Positions 1 through 13,100 of a DNA stretch of 64,000 nucleotides are shown piece after piece. The position numbers and the translations under genes were made by a program. Source of the stretch: Anthopleura xanthogrammica (lineage: Eukaryota; Cnidaria; Anthozoa; Actiniaria; Actiniidae); assembly GCA_964019055.1 (NCBI GenBank), contig OZ025215.1, positions 10,591,208 through 10,655,207 on the forward strand, written 5' to 3'. Positions within the stretch are counted from its first letter, which is position 1. Each line of letters opens with the position of its first letter. The notes beneath the pieces were generated by a model that made no database searches, was not told the origin of the DNA, and was given only the letters and a program-made list of their open reading frames with translations.

Positions 1-202
1 TAATAACCAATAAATTAATAATAATAAATAAGTGAACTGAGAAAGTAGGCTTTGTTTCCTCTCATTTTAGGGCACTTACATGAAATTAAAGATAATTATT
101 TAAGTGATATTAAGCAATCAATATAATGATGATTTGAACTCTGCTCATGATTGAAAAATATAAAGATCAAAGGAATATTATAATGAGAATAGATTTGCTT
201 AC

Positions 203-3200
203 GATTTTCAGCTTTGTCCTTCTCTCTGCTCTTATAGATGTCTCCCTGAATCCACAAACTAGCTTGTTTTCTAGTGATAAAGCAAGAAGAGTTTAGTTAA
301 ACATCCATCGCTTTTTGAGGATCTAGAAACATCAAAAGGTCAAAAATAATCTATACTTACTCTTCCAGGAAATTCTGTTGAGGCCCAATGATTGATCCAG
401 GTCTACATATTCTGTAAAGATTGAACAAAAATAAAAAATTGTCATTAATTTATTCAATCATTCATCCATCCATTCATCCATCCATTTCCTCATAATTCTT
501 TCACATCAGCTAATGGATATGCTTAATTCTGTTTGAGCATTTTTCTCAGCATTTTGCTTCAATGAACCACTCTCTTTCTTTTTATTTCAATGGTGACACC
601 AGTAGTCATTCATTCATCCATCCATTTGTCCATTCATTCTTTCACATCAGCTAATGGAAATGCTTTCTGTTTGAGCATTTTTCTTAGCATTTTATTTCAA
701 TGAACCACTTTTAAATTCTTTTCATTTCAATGGTGACACAAGTAGTAATTTATTCATCCATCCATTTATCCATTCATTCTTTCACATCAGCTAATGGAAA
801 TGCTTTCTGTTTGAGCATTTTTCTTAGCATTTTATTTCAATGAACCACTTTTAAATTCTTTTCATTTCAATGGTGACACAAGTAGTAATTTATTCATCCA
901 TCCATTTATCCATTCATTCTTTCACATCAGCTATGTGTTGCCATTAACCAGCTGTACATATCTTGATAATAAAGAGCTTTCTCACTATCTTTACCTGATC
1001 CAGCCAATGGCTTCCCCAGCAGTAAATCTGAAGTGTTTCATAATGTATGCAGCAATTAGGGTTCCTGTTCTACCAAGACCAGCTGAAAATTATAAATATA
1101 CACAGGTTAATAAATTATGTACACCTTATAACCTTATACACCTTCATGACACTTTAAGATTTCAATAAAACTGTTAAATAAAGGTGCTTCAAAAATAAGT
1201 GTGTTGGAAAAATAAGTAACCTACAATTTGATTGATTTGATTGCATGGGAAAATAAGAGAAAGAAATTCATCCAAAACTCTTTCTTCACGGTTATAAAAC
1301 AAGAAAAAAATCTAACTGTGTTTGTAAATGGGCATATGACCTGAGGTTTTCATGGTATTTTCCTGGGAAGGGTATTCAAGACTTCTTATGAAGCACTAAC
1401 CTTTACAATGGATTGCTATTGCTCCTTTTGCATTTTCAGCTAATGTGAGAAACCGTCTAAAGAAAAGAAAAGAATAAATACTTAGAAATTATGACTACCA
1501 CTACACCACCACCTTTAAATTGTGGTAATGCAGAAATGTAGGAGCCAGGGGGGTTAGAGGGGGCTATAGCCCCCCACTTTTTGAGAAAAGTTGGCTGAAA
1601 AATTGAGAAGTGTCGAGATGCAAAAAATTCTGAGCTCCTTGTGGGATTTGAACTCAACTCTACTGGAACCCATGTTAGCGAGAGAGGTCTTTCTTCTTGC
1701 TTACCTGACAATCATATCACTGGGGACACTACCATCAATAAAGAATAGGTCATAATGCTCTATGCCATGGTCTGTAAACCTCCGAGCATCGTACAACTTT
1801 TTATTAAGCCGTACTACGGTGGACACATTGTGTTTCTTAAAATAAGGGATGTATGCTTCTGGTGCATGAAGTGGATATCCTAGGAATGAAAAAAGACAAA
1901 AATAAAAAGATATTTATTGATACTTCTTTAGAGAGCTTAGGAAATCCCAAAATACTGTTGGAAAAGACCCTCCCTAGACTCTCCCCACTTCTTTTTCAAT
2001 AGTCCTCTTCACAGTTCCCTGTGCCATCTTGAAGGCACTGTAGCTGTGCCTTTGCATCAAAGCAAGACATGAGGTGACCTTGCAATGATAGAGACCTTTT
2101 TCAACATGTCTCTATCATTTCAATTGCAAGATCACCTCATGTCTCGCTTTTATGCAAAGGCACCACTACCTTCCACGATGGTGCAGGGAACTATGAGGGG
2201 GACTATTCCAATTATGACTAATTCATTCTGACATCAAATTTTCAAATAATATATAATTATCTAAGTTTGTGATAAAACACATAATAATGCAGGTCATAAA
2301 AGGTGCAGGTCACAAAAACATCAAAACAGTTTGAAACTAAATTGATGTCCAACTTACCATTCTCTATTCTACTCTTGTTATGGGGTCCACTAAAAGCTAA
2401 AAATTTATCTGAAAAATAAAAGAGAAGGCTCACGTCAATATACTTCAATGCAGGAGTCTGCCTGGGAGAGTATGATATCTTACTAATTACAACACCATAG
2501 CTGCGTCAGTTTTGAAAATCATGCAGGGCTTAACCAGCTGGTATCTTGCAGATAGTACGTTCTTAAACCAATAAAGTAAACTTCCTTCCAATAAATTAGT
2601 CAACAGACCACCAGGAATATCTAATTAATGACATTTTTATTGGTTGATGACCAAGACTGACATTTTTTTTAATATTGAGAGCATTTTTAAGAATACCACA
2701 CACATGGTTTTTAAATTTCTAACTTGTAAACAAAATGAATAGAAATTTGTTTTTGGGATCAATACTATATTAAATAAAGTGAATTAATTGACTCTAAAAC
2801 TAATATCCTAACAGACCCCCTTGATACACCATGTTATTGCTGTTTCTTTACTAACCTGGAACTATCCAATTAAAATCTCCATTTTCAACTCTCTGGAAAA
2901 AGGTAAAAAACATTAAATCAATGGATTAAATATTCAAAATATTTGATACACTGAAAATTTTTCTCTATAAGAATTTGGAGTGATAAATTAAAAGGCAACA
3001 CATAGAAATATCAACTCACATAAACTATTTTTTCTAGTTCATTAAAAAATATTTTGACAAAATTTTTTTTTTTTTTTATTCAACATGAACACTAAATATT
3101 ACGGTTTTTTTTGGTTTTTTTTTTTAATGACAGCAGAAATGGCAAGTTAATTACCCTCACATGCCATTAAAGTGGCCATAAATTGTGGGGGCGGCCTATA

Positions 3201-6200
3201 AACTAATTACTTTATAAGTGGAACCAACATATGTGAAATATGAATTACACAGCAATTTCCAACTTTAGGTGATGTGTTTTTTAAAAAGTCATTTCTTACC
3301 TCATAGTGCTCATATTCTTCTACATCAAAGGTATCAAAATCAAAGAATTGATTTTCTAGTCCCTAGAAAAAAGTACCATACATATTAATTAACTTAAGGG
3401 ACAATCTCTGGAGAGAGTATAAGTAGGGGTATCTATATGTTTAATGTCTTTTATTGCACAATGGGAAGTAAGTGGGTGGGTATGTGTTAAAGTAGTGGGG
3501 AGACAGCATTAGCTTGGGGGGCCAGAGAATACACACATTAAAAGCCACGCTACTGCTCTAAGTGCATCATGCTCAAGGAGTGAAAAAGTGGAAAGGTATT
3601 TTGTAAGATATGCTATATTTTGGTATATTTGATTCAGAATTAGCTTAATGGTATGTGATCTTGAATATTTAGTTCATAAGTTCACCTGAGAAAGTTAAAA
3701 AATAAACTTCTAAAAATTTTCCATTGTTCGTTGTGATTGGATGGCGCCTGAAAAATGTTTGTTTCTACGAAGAGCGCTGATTGGATGTTATGGAAAAATA
3801 TCAAAAAAACCTAGAAGTGTTCATGGTTCAAGTGTCCACACTGTAAAATAATCCATATTTTACAAAATACTGTCCCACTTTTTCATCCCAGTGGTATGCA
3901 TAGTGCGAAACTCTTTCTGTCTGTATTACTACATGTAGTAAGTGACATTACAGTGTGTGTGTGCTATAGGAGGTCTGATGACAGTTTAAAACTGTATATC
4001 AGTAACTTTTTTTCCTTTTTTCTATTAGAAAAGAATTATCTGGGAACATACAAAGGAGGAAAAAATAAATGATCCTCCAGCACTAGCTCCAAATTAGAGG
4101 AAAATTCTAAAAAATTTAACAGTCATGAATAAAAATAATATTAATTTACTAGATCGGAGAAGATACCCAAATCTATCATCCATGCATTAAAAGTCTCATA
4201 AAGATATCCAGAGATAGTATAAGACAACTCTTATTTATTTACCCTTTGCAGTCCACTGAGAACATCCATTAAGGAAAGATTATAGGAACATGTTCCAAAT
4301 GAAGCATCTCTGTCAATAAAAGTAAAGAAGTACATCAATGAAACAAATAATGTTCAGATGTACAGCTATTGATACAATTTGGCACTGTGGAAAATTCATT
4401 GAGGGAGGAAAATTATGTATATTATATTGTATTGGGTGATTCTCAAGGAGATTCAAGGCAAAAAATCTAAAATGGCCTTTTAGGATTCTAAGTAAAATCA
4501 AAATCCCAAAAACACTTTTATACTTTCAAATGACTTTCTGATTCCTTATACAGTACTTTTTGACTGTCAAACAGTTTCATGACTTTCAAATGTCCTCCTT
4601 GATACTTTTTGACTGTCAAATGGCTTTTTTGACTATAAAAAAATTTTCATGACTTTCAAATGGCTTCAATGATATTTTTGACTGTTGAATGGCCTTTGTT
4701 ACTATCAAATGGTTTCAATGACTTTCAAATGGCTTCAATGATTCCCAATACTTTTTGACTGCCAAATGGTTTCATGAATTAATTCAAATAGCTTTCATGA
4801 TACTTTTTGACTGTCAAATAGTTTTTGTTACTATCAAATGCTTTCATGACTTCAATCAGATTCCAAACACTTGACTGTCAAATGGCTTTTCTAACTATTG
4901 AATGGTTTTCATTAACCCTAATGGTTTTTAACTTCCAAGTGGCTTCCCTGACTATATCAAACTGGTTTTCATAACTCTTAAATGGCTTCCGTGAAACCTG
5001 AATACTCTTTGACCATCAAATGGCACCTGTGACTATAAAAAGGCTTTCACTTCCCTAAAATTGATTTCAAGATTCCCAACATGTTTTGACTGTTAATGGT
5101 GTCTGTGATATTGAATGGCTTTTACGACTCTCAAATGGCTTCCATGAAACCCAACACTTTTTGACTGTCAAATGCTTTTGTGACTATTTTTAATGGTTTT
5201 CATGACTTCAAAATGAATTCCATAATCATCAAATTACATTGGTGACCCTAAAATGTCATGAAAGTCTCATCCAATTGAGTGCATTTTTGAGATTTTTTTC
5301 ATTTTTGTCAAACCTTTAACTCATTGGTGTGATATACACACTAACTTCCTCTTTGATTGAAAAAGTTTTGTGGTAATAAAAAAGGAAAGTCAAGCATCAA
5401 GATAATATGGAGAATATGTCAAGACAACCATAGTCCAGTTACAGTGAGGACACTCGAACCATGAACACTTTGAGGTTTTTTCATACTTTTTTTCCTCCTT
5501 TATCCCTTGTGTGAATTGAATGGAAATATGATTTATTTTGAACAATAAGATTATTTGAGTTCAGTGCTTCATTTTCAGAAGGTTTGAAGCAGTAGAAAGC
5601 TCATAAGATAAAAAATATAAAAATATATCAAGTGTTTATGGTTCAAGTGTCCTCACTGTAAATGGTGTTTAATGGAGGGATGGTGGAGGGGTTGGAAGAG
5701 ACAGTTTCTTGAAAGATGAGTCCCAAATTATCTACAAATAAAATATACAGCAAAAATTCAATATCCCCATTTTACAACAAAAAAATAAATCAATACCAAC
5801 CTGAATGGTAAGTATGGGGGATTACAACCACTAACAAGAGCTCTATACGCTTCCTCGGCACTTCGTTTGAGAAAGATTATCTACAGATTAAAGATCAATC
5901 AGAGAGTATCCATTAGTGATTATAGGTATACTTTGACTGTATTAGTTAAGGTGAAGTATAACCAGGAAGTACTTACCGAGTATGCTCCTATCAGACAGGC
6001 TGCATTGGCTCTTTTTCTACTGTCAGTTGAAGTATAATGGATAATCTTCTTTTTAGCCAGGGAAAAAGACTAGAATGATAAATAAATCAATGCATTTAGT
6101 CAATAGCTATACCATAAACATCTATATAGAAAGAGAGAAAGAAAGAGAGCAGAGTAGAAAGATAGTGTCTTTACAAGAGAGAGAGAGAGAGAGCAGAGAA

Positions 6201-6372
6201 AGAAAGACAGTGTGCAAGAGAGAGAGAGAGAGAGAGACAGCGTGCTAGCTCTAGATACACACATATATATATATAGATAGATAGAAACCTTTATTTAAAA
6301 TGAAATAAACTACAGGGTAGTCTACATGTAGTCAGTGGCTTATGCCTCTGCTATCAACAAGAGCCCTGTAAA

Positions 6373-6403
<31 letters not shown>

Positions 6404-8379
6404 AAAAGAGAGAGGCCAAGCTCTCTGTTTTTCCTCCCTCTGCAAAATCTAGGTTGCCTGTACCCTGATGTTGATCAGTTGAGAGGTTGTTTTGGGACAG
6501 ATAAAGATCAACTAGAGTGACAAAATCTCATAAATATACTATGTTCAGAGAAGAAAAAGCTAGAAAATCTAAAAAAGACTAACTGATATTTTTTATTCTA
6601 AAGAATGCTTAAGTTAAAAGCTTATAAATTATAATTTTATCTTACTGACAAGATTTTATGTAGCATATAATTCACTCAAGTTCTCCGGCTGGTCACAGAT
6701 GGATATTTACTGATTTGATAACAGAAAAAGGCGCCAAAAATTCAATGTTTTGTTGCGTGAATACAAAAACAATTTCAGCTCGTGGTACATCGATATACTG
6801 ATAACTTAATAACTACAGAAAATACGAGGTTTACGCTGCTTCAGATTTTGTCATGCTAAGTGGACAAAAAGTAATTGCAATGATAGAATCTTTTATCTGA
6901 GGTCATTAGCGATTTTGTTATGGATTTACCAGCATAACAAATAAAAATCGATTCACAGTTGCGAGGAAAAACATGTTCGAACGTGGATTCGAAAGACCTT
7001 TACAAGACATTTGAGAACAGGGAAAAAGCCCATTTAGTGTTGAAATAATTTTCGCAAAGTAAATATTTGACTATGGATCAACTTGTCGCAAAATGACGCT
7101 ATTTTTCTATCGTAATTCAAAATATAACGAGTACTTTCGAAGGCGATGACTTATTAATAAGATAAACCTTGAAAATAAGATGGAAAGACCTCAAATCTAT
7201 GATGGTTCGATGTTGGCAGGAATATTTGATGATGTGACCAAAATAGGCACCAGCACTCTACAGGGTTGAAACCACACTTTCAGATCGTTATTATTTAAGA
7301 TGTTTTGAGAGCAAAATCAGTTAAATTTACACAAAAACTACAATGTTTTTGAAAACAGTTAAGAAAGACGAAATCATAACAGACGAGAAAGAACTTGCGA
7401 TCACTTGTAAACATGCATTACTCAAATTTTGGAATATATTAATGAAATTTATACACCCACACACTATTTTTCTGATGTATTTTTCTTGGGTTTTGATCGA
7501 ATTTAATAACCTGTAGGCCGATCTCTGAGGGTATTTCGACTAACTTTTGATGCTAATACTACAAAACAATCATTTGTAATAGTTTGAGTGCATAAAAGTC
7601 AAGTTCATTTGGGAGCTCGATTAATGTGGAACGGCATCGTCTGGGACAAAAACAGGAAGAATCGAACAAGATAATTCTAGATCTGGTTCAGTTAGATCAG
7701 GAATATTCATAAAACTTCTGTGCCTGATAAAAGAAGGGGCTGATAATTAGCAATAGGGCTCACTGGGGAAGGATTGGATTTATTTAAAGGGAAAATTAGA
7801 TAACTCGATCGAACACAACTTCGTAAGCAATATTTGCACAGCCATGTGTGAATTCGAATTTCGAACTTCTCGAGACGGTCGAGTCAGTAATTAGAACTTA
7901 CGGTTTTTAGACTAGACTTAGACTTAACGAAGACTGCAGGCATAAAAAGGCTGAGGATAAAATAAGGTATCATTTTACGATTCTTACCTTGAGTTTCTTG
8001 TTCAGCTTACACGAGTATCTGTACAACATAGCGAGATTCAAGGGCCCAAAGTCTGCATAAAAACTGTGTACAAATCGAACGCGTAATTGGTTAGAATGTT
8101 GTTCCAATCGCAATAAAAACCCCAATGGAATATTCATTGACTTACTTTTCGTAGATAAGCTCATCGTCGATGGAGAAATAGTGCAGATTAGAGCTGCTAC
8201 GAGGCTTGTGTCGCAGTGTAGCGAAGTACAGTCGGTCTGCGTGAAGCAAAGGAAATCACCGTTAAAACAGCTTGAAAAAAACATTAATAAAACCGTTAAA
8301 CATCCTTAAACTAGGAAAATCTCTTCTACTTACCCTCGAGAATCTCACAGGCGTTAGAAAGTTCATTCTCATCGGCCAT
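203..8379 (-). CDS. CDC14: CDC14-type dual-specificity protein phosphatase, 5' part (14 exons, 3' end outside window)
   Basis: Cell-cycle phosphatase that removes phosphate from CDK-type Ser-Pro sites. Exons in reading order: 8334-8379, 8146-8236, 7988-8063, 5977-6069, 5801-5880, 4243-4309, 3300-3362, 2856-2892, 2358-2408, 1705-1879, 1401-1456, 995-1082, 361-411, 203-270. All splice sites are GT..AG and the frame stays open for 347 residues. The start begins [20 protein letters not shown], like the vertebrate CDC14A/B start. The N-terminal domain contains [16 protein letters not shown], and the loop [17 protein letters not shown] is also present. The catalytic P-loop HCKAGLGRTG (about residues 276-285, split between exons 11 and 12) has the HCxxGxxRT/S signature with its Cys and Arg, followed by [13 protein letters not shown]. 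The gene continues beyond position 1, so the C-terminal tail is not seen. Family identity is very clear; whether it is the CDC14A or CDC14B type cannot be decided. Confidence 0.95.
455..940. repeat. 140-bp tandem repeat, about 3.5 copies, in CDC14 intron 12
   Basis: The block containing tattcatccatccatttatc followed by ctttcacatcagctaatgg recurs at about 611, 751 and 891, a 140-bp period; the copies at 751 and 891 are almost identical and the copy near 471 is diverged. Each unit starts with a short (CATC)n run. It fills most of the intron between the exons at 361-411 and 995-1082. Confidence 0.85.
1995..2215. mobile_element. Fold-back (MITE-like) element in a CDC14 intron
   Basis: The two halves are inverted copies: gacatgaggtgaccttgcaa on the left pairs with ttgcaagatcacctcatgtc on the right around a short loop near 2105, and the outer arms (agttccctgtgccatc; gatggtgcagggaactatga) also pair. 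No coding capacity. A non-autonomous DNA transposon is the simplest reading. Confidence 0.7.
3535..3925. mobile_element. Nested fold-back elements: diverged copy of the 42818-43090 family interrupted by a fragment of the ACAGTGAGG family
   Basis: The left part (gctactgctctaagtgcatc, then gtggaaaggtattttgtaag) matches the left arm of the element at 42818-43090. The right end (ctgtcccactttttcatccc) is the inverted counterpart. Between them sits a fragment ending gttcatggttcaagtgtcc at about 3846, the terminal motif of the family at 5439-5662. This looks like one insertion inside another. Confidence 0.55.
4530..5260. repeat. Degenerate minisatellite based on ATGACTTTCAAATGGCTTC and TTTTTGACTGTCAAATGG
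   Basis: About 700 bp of CDC14 intron 5 is built from many diverged copies of a roughly 20-bp unit, alternating between gactttcaaatggcttc and ctttttgactgtcaaatgg forms, with no long pure stretch. It reads as an old, decayed tandem array. No open frame spans it. Confidence 0.75.
5439..5662. mobile_element. MITE with ~30-bp terminal inverted repeats (ACAGTGAGGACACTCGAACC family)
   Basis: Left end ttacagtgaggacactcgaa, then ccatgaacactt; right end aagtgtttatggttcaagtg followed by tcctcactgtaa, its inverted copy. About 224 bp, non-coding. A near-identical copy lies at 60038-60245 and related longer or partial copies at 15185-15535 and 3670-3846, so it is a dispersed family. Confidence 0.8.
6128..6412. 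repeat. (GA)n / (GAAA)n purine-rich simple repeats
   Basis: Several runs of GA and GAAA dinucleotide and tetranucleotide repeats, interrupted by a short (AT)n and (GATA)n stretch near 6260-6290, in CDC14 intron 3. Confidence 0.85.
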
Positions 8380-10157
8380 AATAAGAAATAATTAAGAAAT
8401 AAAATGCACTGTAAATCGAACCACAACTCTCTTCTCTCGGATCGTGGTCTTGTTTTACGCTCGACTTGCTTGTTTTACTTCCAGCCAATCACAGCTCGAG
8501 GCATTTCATGTTACCATGGCACCAGAACAAAAGCCCTCTTCCTTCCCACCTTCCAGTAAACAAACAGTTGTCGACTTTAAACGATTTTTACTCGTCTAGA
8601 AATATTAAAGACGGCTTAAAGGTCTTCTGGAAAGTTTAATTGGAATATAAGTTTTATTTTAAGTGAATTTTCTGGACTTAAATAGATTAAGGTTGCCTTA
8701 TCGTGTGCAAAACCATTCAGAAAAAATTCTACGTTGATAAGGTTACTCCTATTGTTTTCTGTATTGATTCAATTATAAATTTCATTTAAACTTGGCAGTT
8801 GCTTTGACACTTATAGAAGAAAGCGAATATAAACTGTTAAAACGAAAGAGAAACTGTCAATTCAGTCCGGAAGTCCAGAATTATTTTGTCCACTCCGTTC
8901 CTTGCAAACAGGAGAAAAGGAATAGAATGCTTTCTTGCTTAGTGACTTGGAGAAGAGGGAATGGACGAAGGAGTTCAGGACTGGAATAATTTGGAAATAT
9001 GGAGGAATTGTTACCCATCGCCGGTCAATAAATTGAGTCTCAAGCTACGTATTTCTGATTAGTTCTTTGAACGTCGAATAGCTTTAAACTACCCTGCAAG
9101 CAGCGTCTCCTTTCAAGAGAAGGAAAGGAGATCTAGACTAGCTGTCTCCTTTCATTCTCTTGCTTTACTAAATAACTTTAATTTTTTCTCCTTTTATCTT
9201 AATTATATCCATTTGTAAACCGTTGTTGAAAGTACATGAATTGACGCTATAGAAAACATTGTATTATTATTATTTAGAGGAGGTAAAGGAAGACTCTGCT
9301 CGCAGGGTTAAACCAAAACATTGATAAATTTCAGTGTTTAGTTTGCCCGGCCCAGTCATATTATAAACTAGGGGGTAAAAGTAAGTTTTTAATTCTCGTT
9401 CAACAGTTTTACTGGTTTATCCGCGCTACTTAGCTAGTTATTATATCTTCCACAAAAATCGTTAGTAACTCCACGCACTAGACCGCAAAGTCACTTTAAT
9501 TTAACCGCAACTTCATATCGCTGTTTTCGTGCACAGATGGGCTCACAGACGATATAGAAAATTCAGCTGACTGCTGCTCGCCATGCTATATCGTACATTT
9601 ACAGCGCGAAATCGTACGATTTGCCGTCGCGATGGGGTAGGTTGTGATGGTCGTTGGTGGACGTCAATCTAAGCGTTTCCATGACATTCCGTGGACACGT
9701 GCCCTTTTGCAATTTTGTGTGATCCGACAATGTCATGGAAACACTATGACTGATGTCCACGAAAACCCTATTTTGTCGCGACGACATATTGTACGATTTT
9801 GCGCGTGAATGGGAAAGGCTGCACATATAGCAATGTCGATAAGAAACCGATTCTATCATTGCTAGTGAGGGGATAGAAAGAAGAGATGCCCCTAACAGCG
9901 GCTGCGTAGGAGACTATGCTTGAGTACGGCGTGCGCTCAAAAGATTTGTCCGTTTGGTGCTGCTATTGAAGTAACTTCCATTAGTTTCTGCCTTGATTTC
10001 TTGGTGAAAAAATAGGTGCATATCATGATCAGTGCATATATCGGTTAGTTATCATTATTTTGTAAACTGGTACGTGTAATGATTGTTGCATGGCCGCAGA
10101 TTTCTGAATGACGTATTGGTTAATTCAATATAATCGTTGGTGCATGTTTTGCGTGCA
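8380..10157. other. Intergenic: upstream region of CDC14 and downstream of the sulfurtransferase
   Basis: The region just right of 8379 should hold the CDC14 promoter and 5' UTR; no TATA box is obvious. A short open frame around 8792-8989 (+) lacks an ATG and matches nothing I recognise. A fold-back element lies at 9607-9806. The rest is unique-looking AT-rich DNA. Confidence 0.6.
9607..9806. mobile_element. Fold-back (MITE-like) element
   Basis: Inverted arms: aaatcgtacgat with gccgtcgcga on the left pair with tcgcgacgac and gtacgatttt on the right. Inner arms gtttccatgacatt and aatgtcatggaaac also pair. About 200 bp and non-coding. Confidence 0.65.
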
Positions 10158-13100
10158 TTAGCTCCATGCTATGTTCGAAGAACCGGCCTTATTTTTCCAC
10201 TCATTGAATCCTCCCTAGGAAAAAAAGCAGAAAAAAGAATGAAAATAAAAGTAAGATGGATGAAAACTAACTGAATCAGTGCAAGAAATATGCAGATCGT
10301 GAGATGGTGTGCAGACAGAATTTACAGACGATGACGGAGAGGGGGTCCAAGGTGCTTGTATCCTTCCATCAACTAGGCAAAGAACTGAAAAAACACGATG
10401 GAAGAAGTTCAATTTGGAGGACAAAAAAAGAATCTTAATCTCTTGAGAAACGGACCCTATATTTTGTTTTGTTCTCCAAATTGATCTGCATTCCGAAGTG
10501 CTGCAAGGGGGCCATAGGAGCAAATTTTTTGGGGTTGGTAGGGACTGCTGACTTCATCGTGGGAATTCCAGCTACAGCCCGAGGTGCCGTTTACTTACAA
10601 AGAAGACGTCTACATCAGGGCACCCGCATAAATGGGCAGCTAAAGCCAGGGCAGAGGAGGACATGCCACTATAACACATTGTAGTCACTGGTTTACTGAG
10701 ATCAATGCCAGCATCCTTGAAAACTAAAGAAAAATAAGATTGTTGTCACATGAAACAATCCGTCACATGAAACAATATCTGGTCAGTAGAGTTCAAGTAT
10801 AAGTACCATGCACGTGCACGCGCCGGGGGATTTGGTAGACCAAGGGAAGGGGCGCAGGTACAATGAAACCCATTCGTAAAGGGATCCTCTTCTTCCTTAA
10901 CAAAACCTTGTTCGACACCTTCCCTCGCTAAGCCCACTGGCATGCACATGCCTGAAATGCGCTCATAGGAACTAATCATCATATCACATCATTATCCCAG
11001 TGCCCCAAGACTGGTTAAGGCCCAGACACACGGTGCTACATTGCGCGCAATATTGCAAGCAATGTTGCTGAAGTAGGATCATTTTCTATTATGAGCAACA
11101 TTGCGTGCAACAAACTGCGTCGTGTAACATGGCTCACAACATGGATTGCCTGAAACATTGCGTGTAATGTTGCACCGTTTGTCGGCAGCTTTAGCGCACC
11201 TTTTTTCAGTTCTCCAGTGGTTTTTAAACAGCGTGTTTTATCGTCTAATAGCGATGGATAAGGTATGTTTACTGCTCCAGGGTAATGGCCAGTCTTCGGG
11301 TCTGAAAGAATGGTAGAATCATATAAGTATCCATACAGCTGTAAGGTCACTAGTGGTTTAGACGTATTGTTTCCCATTTCAAATCATGTACGTCTCATTC
11401 CCATAAAAAAAATATTTCCGGTCAAAACAATTCTCTTAAAAAACGAAAGGGAAAACTACAGGATAATACAGCTTTCATGATTATAAAAGAAACGAATGGT
11501 GAGGCTTTTGGACGATATATTCATGGTTGTTTAGAAAAGACCATCTTCATCATCATCATCATCATCATTATCATCATCATCATCAACATTACCATCATCA
11601 TCATCATCACCACCACCATTACCATCATCATCATCATATCATCATCAACATCATAATCATAATCATAAATATTACCATCATCATCATCATCACCATTACC
11701 ATCATCATCAGCAGCAACAGCGGCAGGTAGCATCATCATCACACTTACCATTGTTACCATCATCATTGCCATCATATCATCATCAACATCACCATCACCA
11801 CCATCATCTGATCAGCATCATATATTTGTTATCTGCATCATCCTCATCATTATTACCATTTCCAACACATTAGACAAAATTTTAATACATTACCATCTTT
11901 ATGCCCTTTGAACAGTTTTTCAGGGCGGGAATCACAAACTTGAAGACTTTTCTGTGTAAGATTCTTTACCATATCATCATAGCTTATCATCCATCTTCTT
12001 TCAGGCTTTGCTTTGAAATTACCTTCCTGTAAAGTTTTTCAGTAAATATTACTAATAGCCTGTGTAGGGGCCAAAGGGTACTGGGAGTAGGGGAGGGGAA
12101 AGGAGCTGAGGGGAGTGGCACAGGGGGAGGCATCCTCAGATCCCAGAAGTAAGATTCTGTTGCTCATTTCTTGCTCCTACAGAATCCCCCCCCCCCTGGG
12201 TTCCCAAGGATGAGTGGGACAGGGGGAGGGGAGGGTTAAGATTGGGAAGGCATGCAGAAATTACCCTTATTCTTAGACACATATTCGTTGTTTCATAGCC
12301 ATCAGACATCCACTTTTCAAGGCCTCCATCCAAAATAGAAACTTTGCCATGCCCATATATCTACCAAATGAAAACAAAAATATTTTTTTATATATATATT
12401 CAGTGGGGTTTCTTCATGTGTGACATAACAAGGGCACACTTATATAATTTATTATCATCATTATTTTTATTTTCAAATCTTGTTTAGATTAATCAGACTC
12501 AAAAACATACTGTAAGTAAATAAAACAAATATATTGTAAACTAAAATTTCTTGACCGACCAAGTCTTGGTCCAAAATAAACTTATTTATTAATGACTTTG
12601 TGGGTGGTTGTTGACTCAAAAGTTTTAACTCTTCGACAACCACACATACAGCCTTATATTATCTTCTTGTAATGTATATTGAACTTGTAAATTCAGATGT
12701 AATATATATACATATATATTTTTTTCTATCATGTTGTAACCTTATGTAATATTTAAAAATGTGTGTGAATAAATAGAAGTCTAAAGTCTATTACTATTTT
12801 ATGCATTTTTAAGTTGGAACTTTCATAAATAAATAAATCCACTTCTTCAGTACGAAACAGATCAAAGGCCTGCATCACTGTATCCCTCTTTGGGCTCCCT
12901 GTGGTCCAAGTCCCAGCAGCATTATTCCATTATGGACTCCCTGTGGTTGAGATGATAGTATACCTTAAACATGAACAATACTCTTGGTCCAGTGAAGAAT
13001 CCATATCTATCATCACAGCCATCACATAAGATAACATGACTATCATCATCAACTCCTGAGCCTCTTGCATTCAGCTCGAAGGTATCAGCATCAGCTAGCT

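Noticed and set aside
1457..1711. 84-codon minus-strand frame overlapping two CDC14 exon edges
   Set aside because: It lies mostly in intron 10 sequence that looks repeat-derived, is out of register with the CDC14 frame, and has no recognisable domain.
8792..8989. 65-codon open frame on the + strand upstream of CDC14
   Set aside because: It has no ATG start, no splice-supported extension and no recognisable domain. It could be a decayed repeat ORF, but nothing supports a gene.
10329..10377. Alternative last exon for the sulfurtransferase after a good acceptor (tttgcctag)
   Set aside because: It would encode an unrelated tail. The exon at 10158-10214 gives the conserved GGFNEW ending in frame, so it is preferred.
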